DNA of 64,000 nucleotides from RGIG7450 sp045648785 (GTDB lineage: Bacteria; Bacillota; Clostridia; RUG12999). Every line of letters starts with the position of its first letter. The first letter of the stretch is position 1. Where the stretch lies: NCBI GenBank assembly GCA_045648785.1, contig JAZROP010000020.1:6056-70055 (forward strand), given 5' to 3'. Positions 33,789-40,773 of this stretch are shown in pieces. Below the pieces are notes generated by a model. It was given only the letters and a program-made list of their open reading frames with translations, had not been told where the DNA came from and made no database searches. Both the position numbers and the translations under genes were made by a program.

Positions 33789-34050
33789 TCTTGTGTCAAG
33801 AGTATTCGGCAGACAGAAATCGGGAAATGTGGCGAAAAACAGAATGCAGGTACTGCTTGCGGTTGACAGACAGAAAACTTCGTTTATTACCGAAGAAATG
33901 GTAAACAACATTAAAGAGGAAATCATGGCGGTTATCAGCAAATATTTAAAACTTGACCTGCAGTCATTTGATGTGAAAATTGAAAGAAGTACAGACGACA
34001 GCGGTCGTGTATTATCGACTGTTGTTGCAAATATTCCAATAGACATTTAA
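33781..34050 (+). CDS. minE: Cell division topological specificity factor MinE
   Basis: An 89-residue MinE that stimulates MinD ATPase and drives pole-to-pole oscillation. It has an N-terminal membrane and MinD-binding helix, the Ala-Lys-Asn-Arg-Met-Gln-Val-Leu-Leu-Ala-Val-Asp-Arg core (about residues 20-32) and a C-terminal dimerisation domain. ATG 33781 follows GGAGG and overlaps minD by 8 bp. A MinE points to an oscillating rather than a DivIVA-based system. Confidence 0.93.
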   Translation: MLNLVSRVFGRQKSGNVAKNRMQVLLAVDRQKTSFITEEMVNNIKEEIMAVISKYLKLDLQSFDVKIERSTDDSGRVLSTVVANIPIDI

Positions 34051-34082
34051 AACACAAATATAATCAGAAAGGAACTTACCAG

Positions 34083-34505
34083 ATGAACATTGCACTCATA
34101 GCGCACGACAAGAAGAAAGAACTTATGGTACAGTTTTGTATTGCCTATAAAGGTATTCTCGAAAAGCATAATTTGTGTGCAACAGGCACAACAGGCGGGC
34201 TTGTTGCTGAAACCACAGGACTTACCGTTCACAGGTTTTTATCAGGCCCCCAAGGTGGAGACCAGCAGATAGGGGCTAGAATGGCGTATGATGAAATTGA
34301 CCTTGTGCTTTTCTTTCGCGACCCGCTTACTGCGCAGACACATGAGCCTGATGTTCTGTCAATCTTAAAGCTTGCGGATATGCACAACATCCCACTGGCA
34401 ACAAATGTTGCAACGGCAGAAGTTTTGATTATGGGAGTTGAAAGAGGCGACCTCGCGTGGCGTGAGATTGTTAATCCTAAAGCAAATACAGGAATTGACA
34501 AGTAA
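34083..34505 (+). CDS. mgsA: Methylglyoxal synthase
   Basis: A 140-residue enzyme converting dihydroxyacetone phosphate to methylglyoxal and phosphate, a bypass that relieves sugar-phosphate stress. Family features: Ala-Leu-Ile-Ala-His-Asp-Lys-Lys-Lys at the start, Ala-Thr-Gly-Thr-Thr-Gly near residue 38 (phosphate site), Gly-Pro-Gln-Gly-Gly-Asp-Gln-Gln-Ile-Gly-Ala near 55 with the catalytic Asp, and Asp-Pro-Leu-Thr-Ala-Gln-Thr-His-Glu-Pro-Asp with an active-site His. It lies between minE and rho, 32 bp and 6 bp away. Confidence 0.95.
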   Translation: MNIALIAHDKKKELMVQFCIAYKGILEKHNLCATGTTGGLVAETTGLTVHRFLSGPQGGDQQIGARMAYDEIDLVLFFRDPLTAQTHEPDVLSILKLADMHNIPLATNVATAEVLIMGVERGDLAWREIVNPKANTGIDK

Positions 34506-34511
34506 GGAGAG

Positions 34512-35804
34512 ATGATGGAAAATTTAACAGTTGCCCAGCTTAAAGAAAAGGCAAAGGAGCTTGGGATAAAAGGTGTTTCTGCAATGAAAAAAGACCAGCT
34601 TGCAGAGCTTGTTAGTCAGGCAGAAAAACCGGAGGAAGAACCTAAAAAACAACAGCTTTTTGATATTAATAAAAGCAAGAAAAATGTTGACGGAATCTTA
34701 GAGGTTCTGGCAGACGGATACGGTTTTGCACGCGGTGCAAACTGTCTTGACGGAAACAGCGATATATATGTTTCACCAGCGCTTATTAGAAAATATTATC
34801 TTAAAACGGGTGATAAAATAGAGGGCTTTGCAGTTCGCCGTGAGGGTGAAAAATTTGAAGCGCTTATTTATATTACTGCGGTAAACGGAGAAAAACCTGA
34901 GGTTATAAGAAACAGAACCCCTTTTGAAAATCTTGTTCCGGTATATCCTGACAGCCGTCTTAAAATGGAAGTAGCTCAGAATGAATATGCAACAAGACTC
35001 ATTGATCTAATTGCACCTGTCGGAAAAGGGCAAAGAGGACTTATTGTTGCTCCGCCAAAAGCGGGCAAAACAACCATTTTAAAACAGATTGCAAAAAGTA
35101 TTCAGAAAAACAACAAAGATGTGCACCTTATGGTGCTGCTTATAGATGAGCGTCCCGAAGAAGTAACCGATATGATTTATTCTATTCAGGGCGCCGAGGT
35201 GGTTTATTCCACATTTGATATGCCGCCGGAAAACCATACCAAAGTTGCGGAAATGGTGTTGGAGAGAGCACAGAGACTTGTTGAGCAGAAAAAGGATGTT
35301 GTTCTTCTTTTGGACAGTATTACAAGACTTGCCCGGGCATACAATCTTGTCGGTCAACCGACGGGCAGAATACTGTCAGGCGGTATTGACGCCGGTGCAC
35401 TCTATAAACCAAAGAAGTTTTTTGGCGCAGCAAGAAATATTAAAAATGGCGGCAGCCTGACAATTCTTGCTACTGCTCTTATTGAAACGGGCAGCAAAAT
35501 GGACGATGTCATTTTTGAGGAATTCAAAGGAACAGGTAATATGGAACTTCATCTGGACAGACGAATGTCCGAGAGAAGAATATTCCCTGCTATTGATATT
35601 TATAAATCGGGAACAAGAAAAGAAAATCTCCTCATGCCCTATGAAGAACTTAATGCTGTCTGGAATATCAGACATGCTTTTGGTGATTCACCAAGTGCAG
35701 AGGTAACTGAATTTGTGCTGAAAAAACTTGTATCAACAAAGAAAAACACGGAATTTGTAGATATTATAAACAAGGAAATTAAAGACCAGTTTTCCGGGAG
35801 GTAG
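34512..35804 (+). CDS. rho: Transcription termination factor Rho
   Basis: A 430-residue hexameric RNA helicase. It has an N-terminal SAP-like helical domain (residues 1-45) and a cold-shock RNA-binding domain with Gly-Tyr-Gly-Phe-Ala-Arg (about residues 70-80). The ATPase core carries Pro-Pro-Lys-Ala-Gly-Lys-Thr-Thr (Walker A, about 180-187), Val-Leu-Leu-Leu-Asp-Ser (Walker B) and Gly-Gly-Ile-Asp-Ala (R loop region). ATGs at 34512 and 34515 are both possible behind AAGGAGAG. It lies in an operon with mgsA and the carboxypeptidase gene. Confidence 0.96.
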   Translation: MMENLTVAQLKEKAKELGIKGVSAMKKDQLAELVSQAEKPEEEPKKQQLFDINKSKKNVDGILEVLADGYGFARGANCLDGNSDIYVSPALIRKYYLKTGDKIEGFAVRREGEKFEALIYITAVNGEKPEVIRNRTPFENLVPVYPDSRLKMEVAQNEYATRLIDLIAPVGKGQRGLIVAPPKAGKTTILKQIAKSIQKNNKDVHLMVLLIDERPEEVTDMIYSIQGAEVVYSTFDMPPENHTKVAEMVLERAQRLVEQKKDVVLLLDSITRLARAYNLVGQPTGRILSGGIDAGALYKPKKFFGAARNIKNGGSLTILATALIETGSKMDDVIFEEFKGTGNMELHLDRRMSERRIFPAIDIYKSGTRKENLLMPYEELNAVWNIRHAFGDSPSAEVTEFVLKKLVSTKKNTEFVDIINKEIKDQFSGR

Positions 35805-35807
35805 GCT

Positions 35808-36950
35808 TTGAAAAAGATTATCACATTTATTATCCTGACATCTTTGGTGTTTTGCTTGATTCCTGCCCAGGTATTTGCATTTGATGAAAATGAAATTACC
35901 TGTAATTCTGCAATTTTAGTTGAGGCAGAAACAGGAAAAGTGCTCTTTGAAAAAAATAGCAATCAGAAAGTTGCGATAGCAAGTATAACAAAACTGATGG
36001 TACTTCTTATTGCCATGGAGGAAATAAAAGCAGGTAATCTGACTCTTGATACGATAATAACAGGAACTCAGGAGGCAAAGGATATTGGCGGTTCAACCAT
36101 GTTTCTTGATGTGGGGGAACAGTTTCCGCTTGAAACGATACTTAAAGCTATGTGTATCGCCAGTGCGAATGATGGTACTGTCGCACTGGCGATACACATT
36201 GCCGGCTCCACGGAAGCGTTTGTAAACCGTATGAATAAGCGTGCGGACGAGCTTGGCATGAAAAATACTAATTTTAAAAATGTTGTTGGTTTTGATGATT
36301 TTGAGCATTATTCAACCGCCCATGATGTTGCAACCCTATCCAGGGAGATTTTGGCTAAATATCCCAAAATTCTTGAGTATTCAAAAATTAAAGAGGAATG
36401 GATAAGAGAGGGAAAAACCCAGCTTTTAAACACAAACCGCTTACTCAGCAGATACGAATATGCTACAGGACTCAAGACAGGAACGGAAACGAGTGCGAAA
36501 TACTGCCTTTCCGCAACTTCCGAAAAGGATGGAACAAAGCTTATAGCGGTTGTTTTGGGAGCAGCAGATAATGATGCGCGTTTTAAGCAGGCGGAGATAC
36601 TTCTCAAACACGGGTATAACGATTTTGACCTTGTAACAGCGGCACCTGCCAGTAAAAATCTTGGGATGGTTAAGGTTGCTAAAGGTAGGTATGACGAGGT
36701 TGCAGCCGTTCCGGCATATGATGTGAAAGTCGTTGTTAAAAAAGGGGAAGAAGGTAAAATAAAACAAGAGGTAGTGCTTGCAAACGAGATTGAAGCTCCT
36801 GTTGCAAAAGGGACAGAAATAGGACAGCTTACAATTCGTGTTGATGGTGATATTGCCGTAACCACTCCACTTGTAGCTGATGCAGACATTCCCAGAGTGA
36901 CATTTTTTGGTGCAATTTTAAAGCTTATAAGAGCAATGTTTTCATTTTAA
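35808..36950 (+). CDS. dacF: D-alanyl-D-alanine carboxypeptidase (DacF/PBP5 type)
   Basis: A 380-residue exported low-molecular-weight PBP that trims the terminal D-Ala of stem peptides. A signal peptide (residues 1-25, cut near Phe-Ala-Phe-Asp) precedes the peptidase domain with Ser59-Ile-Thr-Lys62, Ser119-Ala-Asn121 and Lys223-Thr-Gly. A beta-rich PBP5 C-terminal domain (about 275-370) ends in a hydrophobic, basic helix that would hold it to the membrane. TTG start 3 bp after rho behind GGGAGG. The codons around Ser119 form a perfect 19-bp inverted repeat. Confidence 0.94.
   Translation: MKKIITFIILTSLVFCLIPAQVFAFDENEITCNSAILVEAETGKVLFEKNSNQKVAIASITKLMVLLIAMEEIKAGNLTLDTIITGTQEAKDIGGSTMFLDVGEQFPLETILKAMCIASANDGTVALAIHIAGSTEAFVNRMNKRADELGMKNTNFKNVVGFDDFEHYSTAHDVATLSREILAKYPKILEYSKIKEEWIREGKTQLLNTNRLLSRYEYATGLKTGTETSAKYCLSATSEKDGTKLIAVVLGAADNDARFKQAEILLKHGYNDFDLVTAAPASKNLGMVKVAKGRYDEVAAVPAYDVKVVVKKGEEGKIKQEVVLANEIEAPVAKGTEIGQLTIRVDGDIAVTTPLVADADIPRVTFFGAILKLIRAMFSF
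36150..36199. repeat. Perfect 19-bp inverted repeat inside the carboxypeptidase gene
   Basis: ATGTGTATCGCCAGTGCGA (36150-36168) is followed after 12 nt by its exact reverse complement (36181-36199). It spans the codons of the Ser-Ala-Asn active-site motif and would fold into a very stable mRNA hairpin. Confidence 0.95.
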
Positions 36951-36956
36951 TAAAAG

Positions 36957-36983
36957 CTCTCTGCGTGGCAGAGAGTTTTTTTA
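36957..36983 (+). terminator. Intrinsic terminator ending the mre-min-rho-dacF block
   Basis: CTCTCTGC (36957-36964), loop GTG, GCAGAGAG (36968-36975) and then seven to eight T residues. Confidence 0.93.
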
Positions 36984-37004
36984 TAATATTTTTGTTTAAA
37001 GTTG

Positions 37005-37033
37005 TTGAAATTTGTTCAAAAAAGTGATACAAT
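37005..37033 (+). promoter_or_regulatory. Sigma-A promoter of xpt
   Basis: TTGAAA (37005-37010), a 17-bp spacer and TACAAT (37028-37033), 28 bp before the GTG. The leader is too short for a guanine riboswitch. Confidence 0.75.
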
Positions 37034-37060
37034 ATAAAAAATGCTTTTGGAGGTATTGCC

Positions 37061-37633
37061 GTGCAAAGCTTGAAAGAAAAAATTCTCAGCGATGGTAAGG
37101 TTAAACCGGGTAATGTTTTAAAAGTGGACAGCTTTTTAAATCATCAGATGGACATACATATGCTGGAGGAAATAGGAAAAGAATTCAAAAAGAGATTTTC
37201 TGATGTAAAAATCAATAAGATTCTTACTATTGAAGCATCAGGTATTGCCATCGCGTGTATGGCGGCAAAGGCGTTTAATGTACCACTTGTTTTTGCAAAA
37301 AAAAATCAAACAAAAAATATTGCGGGAGAGGTTTATTCTTCGAGAGTTCAATCTTATACCCACGGCAGAATATATGATGTTATTGTATCAAAAGAGTTTC
37401 TGACGGCTGATGACAAAGTACTTGTTATAGATGATTTCCTTGCAAACGGATGTGCTCTTGACGGACTAACTGACATTGTAAAACAGTCGGGAGCTACGTT
37501 AGAGGGTATAGGAATTGTAATAGAAAAGTACTTTCAGGGTGGCGGAGACAGAATCCGTAAGCAGGGAATAAGGGTAGAGTCCCTTGCAATGATTGAGTCC
37601 ATGACCGATGATTCACTTACATTTGTTAAATAG
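37061..37633 (+). CDS. xpt: Xanthine phosphoribosyltransferase
   Basis: A 190-residue type I phosphoribosyltransferase that salvages xanthine to XMP. It shows the N-terminal Asp-Gly-Lys-Val-Lys-Pro-Gly-Asn-Val-Leu-Lys-Val-Asp-Ser-Phe-Leu-Asn-His-Gln typical of Xpt and the PRPP loop Val-Leu-Val-Ile-Asp-Asp-Phe-Leu-Ala-Asn-Gly near residue 125. GTG start with GGAGGT. Unlike Bacillus xpt it has no purine riboswitch in its 28-nt leader. A small membrane-protein gene follows by 14 bp. Confidence 0.94.
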   Translation: MQSLKEKILSDGKVKPGNVLKVDSFLNHQMDIHMLEEIGKEFKKRFSDVKINKILTIEASGIAIACMAAKAFNVPLVFAKKNQTKNIAGEVYSSRVQSYTHGRIYDVIVSKEFLTADDKVLVIDDFLANGCALDGLTDIVKQSGATLEGIGIVIEKYFQGGGDRIRKQGIRVESLAMIESMTDDSLTFVK

Positions 37634-37647
37634 AACGGAGGATTTTT

Positions 37648-37887
37648 TTGTACCCTATATATACATACCCTATACTTACAATATTTTTGCCGGTCTGTTT
37701 CAGATTAATAAATCGAAAATTAACGTGGTTAAGCATTATTTGTGCAGTGATAATTGAAATTATAATGTATTGGGACGAATTCTGCTACTATGAAGCGAGA
37801 GGACTCATGATATATCTTACATTGATTCAAGTGATTGTTATGAGTGTGATTTGCATTTTGCTTAATTTAATCAAAAAGAATAAATAG
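37648..37887 (+). CDS. Small membrane protein of unknown function
   Basis: A 79-residue, very hydrophobic protein with three likely transmembrane helices (about residues 7-20, 27-43 and 53-75) and a basic Lys-Lys-Asn-Lys end. I do not recognise a family. TTG start with a good ACGGAGGA site 7 nt upstream, 14 bp after xpt and just before a terminator, which supports it being a real second gene of that operon. An accessory role in purine uptake would be a guess. Confidence 0.6.
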   Translation: MYPIYTYPILTIFLPVCFRLINRKLTWLSIICAVIIEIIMYWDEFCYYEARGLMIYLTLIQVIVMSVICILLNLIKKNK

Positions 37888-37914
37888 GCTTTTCCTTAAA
37901 GGAAAAGCTTTTTT
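37888..37914 (+). terminator. Intrinsic terminator of the xpt operon
   Basis: GCTTTTCC (37888-37895), a 5-nt loop, GGAAAAGC (37901-37908) and six T residues. Confidence 0.9.
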
Positions 37915-37938
37915 GTTAAACAAAATATTAAAAAACTA

Positions 37939-37967
37939 TTGACAAATCATCCTACATTTGATATACT
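37939..37967 (+). promoter_or_regulatory. Sigma-A promoter of the ylxM-ffh operon
   Basis: TTGACA (37939-37944), a 17-bp spacer and TATACT (37962-37967), 35 bp before the ylxM start. Confidence 0.88.
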
Positions 37968-38001
37968 ATGTAAAGTGATTTGCTTTACAGGTGATAAAAG
38001 T

Positions 38002-38328
38002 ATGGCGAAAGATTATCAAATTGGTTTACTGATAGACTTTTACGGAAGCCTTCTTTCGGACAGGCAGAGGGATATAATAAGCCTTTATTATGAAGAGGAT
38101 TTGTCCTTATCTGAGATTGCTCAGGACGTGGGAATAACCCGTCAGGGAGTAAGAGATTGTGTGAAAAAAGCCGAGGCAATTCTTATAGAGGCAGAAGAAA
38201 AACTCGGACTTGCACAGAGATTTAAAGAGCTTTCGGAAAAAATGGATATAATAAAAGATAAGCTTGCTGGAATGGAAGATGAAAAGCTTTCACCGGTAAT
38301 TGAAATGATAGATAGCCTAGAGATTTGA
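38002..38328 (+). CDS. ylxM: YlxM-type SRP-associated HTH protein (UPF0122)
   Basis: A 108-residue sigma-70 region 4-like helix-turn-helix protein: Leu-Ser-Asp-Arg-Gln-Arg-Asp-Ile-Ile-Ser-Leu-Tyr-Tyr (about residues 17-29) and Ser-Glu-Ile-Ala-Gln-Asp-Val-Gly-Ile-Thr-Arg-Gln-Gly-Val (about 37-50), then a coiled coil. YlxM is always linked to ffh and modulates SRP activity in some Gram-positives. ATG 38002 follows AGGTGAT; the in-frame ATG at 37939 is inside the promoter. Confidence 0.93.
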   Translation: MAKDYQIGLLIDFYGSLLSDRQRDIISLYYEEDLSLSEIAQDVGITRQGVRDCVKKAEAILIEAEEKLGLAQRFKELSEKMDIIKDKLAGMEDEKLSPVIEMIDSLEI

Positions 38329-38339
38329 GGTGAGATGAC

Positions 38340-39683
38340 ATGGCATTTGATAGCTTGATGGAGAGACTTCAGGATACCTTCAGAAAAATGAAAAATCACG
38401 GCAAGGTAACTGAGCTTGATGTTAAAAATGCCATGAGGGAAATTCGTCTTGCCCTTCTTGAAGCCGATGTAAACTATAAAGTAGTAAAAGATTTTATTGC
38501 AAAAACATCTGAGCGTGCAGTCGGAGCGGAAATACTTCAAAGTTTGACGCCCGCTCAGCATATTATAAAAATTGTTAAAGAGGAACTTGTTGCTCTACTA
38601 GGTACAGAGGAAGCAAAAATCAACTTTTCCTCCAAACCGCCGACAGTTATAATGATGGTGGGATTACAGGGTGCAGGTAAAACTACGACTTCAGCAAAAA
38701 TTGCATCACTTCTGAGAAAACAAAAATCAAAAAGACCTCTTCTGGTAGCCTGTGATGTGTATCGTCCGGCGGCTATTAAGCAACTTCAGGTTGTAGGTGC
38801 ACAACTTGACATACCGGTATTTTCGGTTGAGGGAGAACAAAATCCCGTTACAATTGCTGAAAAAGCGCTTGAAAATGCAATCAGAAACGGCAATGACCTT
38901 GTTATTATAGATACTGCGGGACGACTTCATGTTAATGAGGAGCTCATGCAGGAACTTGAAGATATAAAATCAGTTACAAATCCGGCTGAAATTCTGCTTG
39001 TTGTTGACTCCATGACAGGTCAGGACGCGGTAAATGTGGCAGAATCTTTTAATGAGCAACTTGATATTACAGGCGTGGTTTTAACCAAGCTTGACGGTGA
39101 TACCAGAGGCGGTGCGGCGATAAGTGTCCGCGCAGTTACAGGCAAACCGGTTAAATTTGCCGGCATGGGTGAGAAACTTTCTGACCTTGAGGTGTTCTAT
39201 CCTGAGAGGATGGCATCAAGAATTCTTGGTATGGGCGATGTACTCACATTAATTGATAAGGCACAGGAAGCCTTTGACGAAAAGCAAGCTAAAGAGCTTG
39301 AAGCGAAGCTTATGAAAAATAAGTTTGACCTTGAGGATTTTCTGCAGCAGCTTCGTCAAATGAAAAATATGGGGCCGCTTTCACAAATTGTCGGTATGAT
39401 ACCGGGCATAGATTCAAAAGCTCTTAAAAATGCAAATATTGATGATAATCAGATGAATCGGACGGAGGCAATAATCCTTTCGATGACCCCAGCTGAAAGA
39501 CATAATCCGTCAATAATTAATGCAAGCCGTAAACAGCGTATTGCAAATGGTTGTGGTATGAGAGTGCAGGAGGTAAATGCACTTTTAAAGCAATTTGATG
39601 CAATGCAAAAAATGATAAAGCAGTTTACGGGCAATAAAAATATGAAAAGACAAATGAAAAAAATGGGTAAGTTCCCGTTTTAA
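38340..39683 (+). CDS. ffh: Signal recognition particle protein Ffh
   Basis: A 447-residue SRP54 GTPase that targets nascent membrane proteins. N domain (residues 1-90), G domain with Gly-Leu-Gln-Gly-Ala-Gly-Lys-Thr-Thr (about 107-115), Asp-Thr-Ala-Gly-Arg near 190 and Thr-Lys-Leu-Asp-Gly near 247, then a methionine-rich M domain from about residue 300 that binds the SRP RNA and signal sequences. The ATG lies 11 bp after the ylxM stop. The SRP RNA itself is not in the window. Confidence 0.97.
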   Translation: MAFDSLMERLQDTFRKMKNHGKVTELDVKNAMREIRLALLEADVNYKVVKDFIAKTSERAVGAEILQSLTPAQHIIKIVKEELVALLGTEEAKINFSSKPPTVIMMVGLQGAGKTTTSAKIASLLRKQKSKRPLLVACDVYRPAAIKQLQVVGAQLDIPVFSVEGEQNPVTIAEKALENAIRNGNDLVIIDTAGRLHVNEELMQELEDIKSVTNPAEILLVVDSMTGQDAVNVAESFNEQLDITGVVLTKLDGDTRGGAAISVRAVTGKPVKFAGMGEKLSDLEVFYPERMASRILGMGDVLTLIDKAQEAFDEKQAKELEAKLMKNKFDLEDFLQQLRQMKNMGPLSQIVGMIPGIDSKALKNANIDDNQMNRTEAIILSMTPAERHNPSIINASRKQRIANGCGMRVQEVNALLKQFDAMQKMIKQFTGNKNMKRQMKKMGKFPF

Positions 39684-39712
39684 TATTAAATATTTTATGG
39701 AGGTGAATATAA

Positions 39713-39958
39713 ATGGCAGTTAAAATTCGTCTGCGCAGAATGGGCGCAAAGAAAAGTCCTTATTACAGAATTGTGGTAGCTGATTCAAGATACCCCAGAA
39801 ACGGTCGTTTTATTGAGGAGATTGGAACATATAATCCTCTCACAGAGCCTGCAACTGTAACAGTTGACGCTGAAGCAGCTAAAAAATGGATTGCTAACGG
39901 TGCTCAGCCTACAGATACTGTTAAAGCTCTTTTCAAGAAAAACGGTATTGAAAAATAA
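39713..39958 (+). CDS. rpsP: 30S ribosomal protein S16
   Basis: An 81-residue S16 with the universal Val-Lys-Ile-Arg-Leu-Arg-Arg-Met-Gly-Ala-Lys-Lys-Ser-Pro-Tyr-Tyr-Arg-Ile-Val-Val-Ala start and Gly-Thr-Tyr-Asn-Pro-Leu near residue 38. GGAGGTG lies 7 nt before the ATG. The standard position is after ffh. Confidence 0.97.
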   Translation: MAVKIRLRRMGAKKSPYYRIVVADSRYPRNGRFIEEIGTYNPLTEPATVTVDAEAAKKWIANGAQPTDTVKALFKKNGIEK

Positions 39959-39976
39959 TTCGCTTTGGAGAAAGTT

Positions 39977-40207
39977 ATGAAAGAATTATTAGAAAACATA
40001 GCGCAATCGCTTGTTGACAATCCGGACGGCGTTGTTGTTGACGAAACTGTTAATGATAACGGCACTCTGCTTGAACTGAAGGTTGACCCGTCAGATATGG
40101 GTAAAATCATTGGTAAACAGGGCAGAATTGCAAAAGCCATCAGAACTGTTGTCAAAGCAGTTGCAAGCAAAGAGGACAAAAAAGTCAGAGTTGATATTAT
40201 AGACTGA
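39977..40207 (+). CDS. khpA: KH-domain RNA-binding protein KhpA
   Basis: A 76-residue single KH domain with the Gly-Lys-Ile-Ile-Gly-Lys-Gln-Gly-Arg signature (about residues 46-54). KhpA partners KhpB/Jag and binds many small RNAs and mRNAs in Firmicutes, with effects on division and cell length. ATG 39977 has GGAGAAAG 4 nt upstream; the in-frame TTG at 39965 has none. Confidence 0.93.
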   Translation: MKELLENIAQSLVDNPDGVVVDETVNDNGTLLELKVDPSDMGKIIGKQGRIAKAIRTVVKAVASKEDKKVRVDIID

Positions 40208-40255
40208 TTTTATCGCCGGGTATTTATACTCGGCGATACTCTTAGGGAGAAAAAT

Positions 40256-40744
40256 ATGAAAAAAATTAATATAGGTAAAGTTGTAACAACTCACGGTGTC
40301 CGTGGCGATATAAAGGTTTATCCTCACACGAATGTAGAAGGAATGTTCGGAAAACTAAAAAAAATATATATAAGTGATGAGGAATATAAAATTTCTTCGG
40401 TGAAGTATGTAAAAGGTTGCCCCGTACTTAACATTGATGGTTTAAATACTGTTGAGGAGGCACAAAAACTTATTGGAAAACAGGTACTTGCAGATGAAAA
40501 CAATTTACCGAAGCTTGAGGAGAACAGCTTTTATTTAAAGGATATAATTGGCTGCACTGCCATAGATGAGCAGGGAACAGAAATCGGGGCTATCACAGAT
40601 GTGATTTTTACCGGTGCAAATGATGTTTATCAGATAACAACAGCAGAAAAAAGAGATATTCTTGTTCCAGCAGTTAAAGAATTTATTCGCAGTGTAAATA
40701 TTAAAGATAAAAAAATAACGGTGAAATTAATAGAAGGGATGTAA
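40256..40744 (+). CDS. rimM: Ribosome maturation factor RimM
   Basis: A 162-residue 30S assembly factor with an N-terminal barrel (Ile-Gly-Lys-Val-Val-Thr-Thr-His-Gly-Val-Arg-Gly, residues 5-16) and a C-terminal PRC barrel with Leu-Val-Pro-Ala-Val near residue 140. It binds S19 and helps 16S 3'-domain maturation. GGGAGA lies before the ATG. The operon ends here: its stop codon lies inside a terminator, and trmD and rplS, the usual next genes, are missing. Confidence 0.94.
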   Translation: MKKINIGKVVTTHGVRGDIKVYPHTNVEGMFGKLKKIYISDEEYKISSVKYVKGCPVLNIDGLNTVEEAQKLIGKQVLADENNLPKLEENSFYLKDIIGCTAIDEQGTEIGAITDVIFTGANDVYQITTAEKRDILVPAVKEFIRSVNIKDKKITVKLIEGM

Positions 40745-40768
40745 CTATGTTACATCCCTTAGTTTTTA
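40734..40768 (+). terminator. Terminator at the end of rimM
   Basis: AAGGGATGTAAC (40734-40745), loop TAT and GTTACATCCCTT (40749-40760) followed by AGTTTTT. The rimM stop lies within the stem. Confidence 0.88.
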
Positions 40769-40773
40769 AATAA

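Noticed and set aside
32970..34046. Long minus-strand frame (358 residues) opposite minD and minE
   Set aside because: Both plus-strand genes are unmistakable; the reverse frame is Cys/His/Asn-rich with no domain or ribosome site.
36983..37061. Guanine/xanthine riboswitch before xpt
   Set aside because: The leader after the promoter is about 20-28 nt, too short for an aptamer, and no conserved purine-aptamer loops are present.
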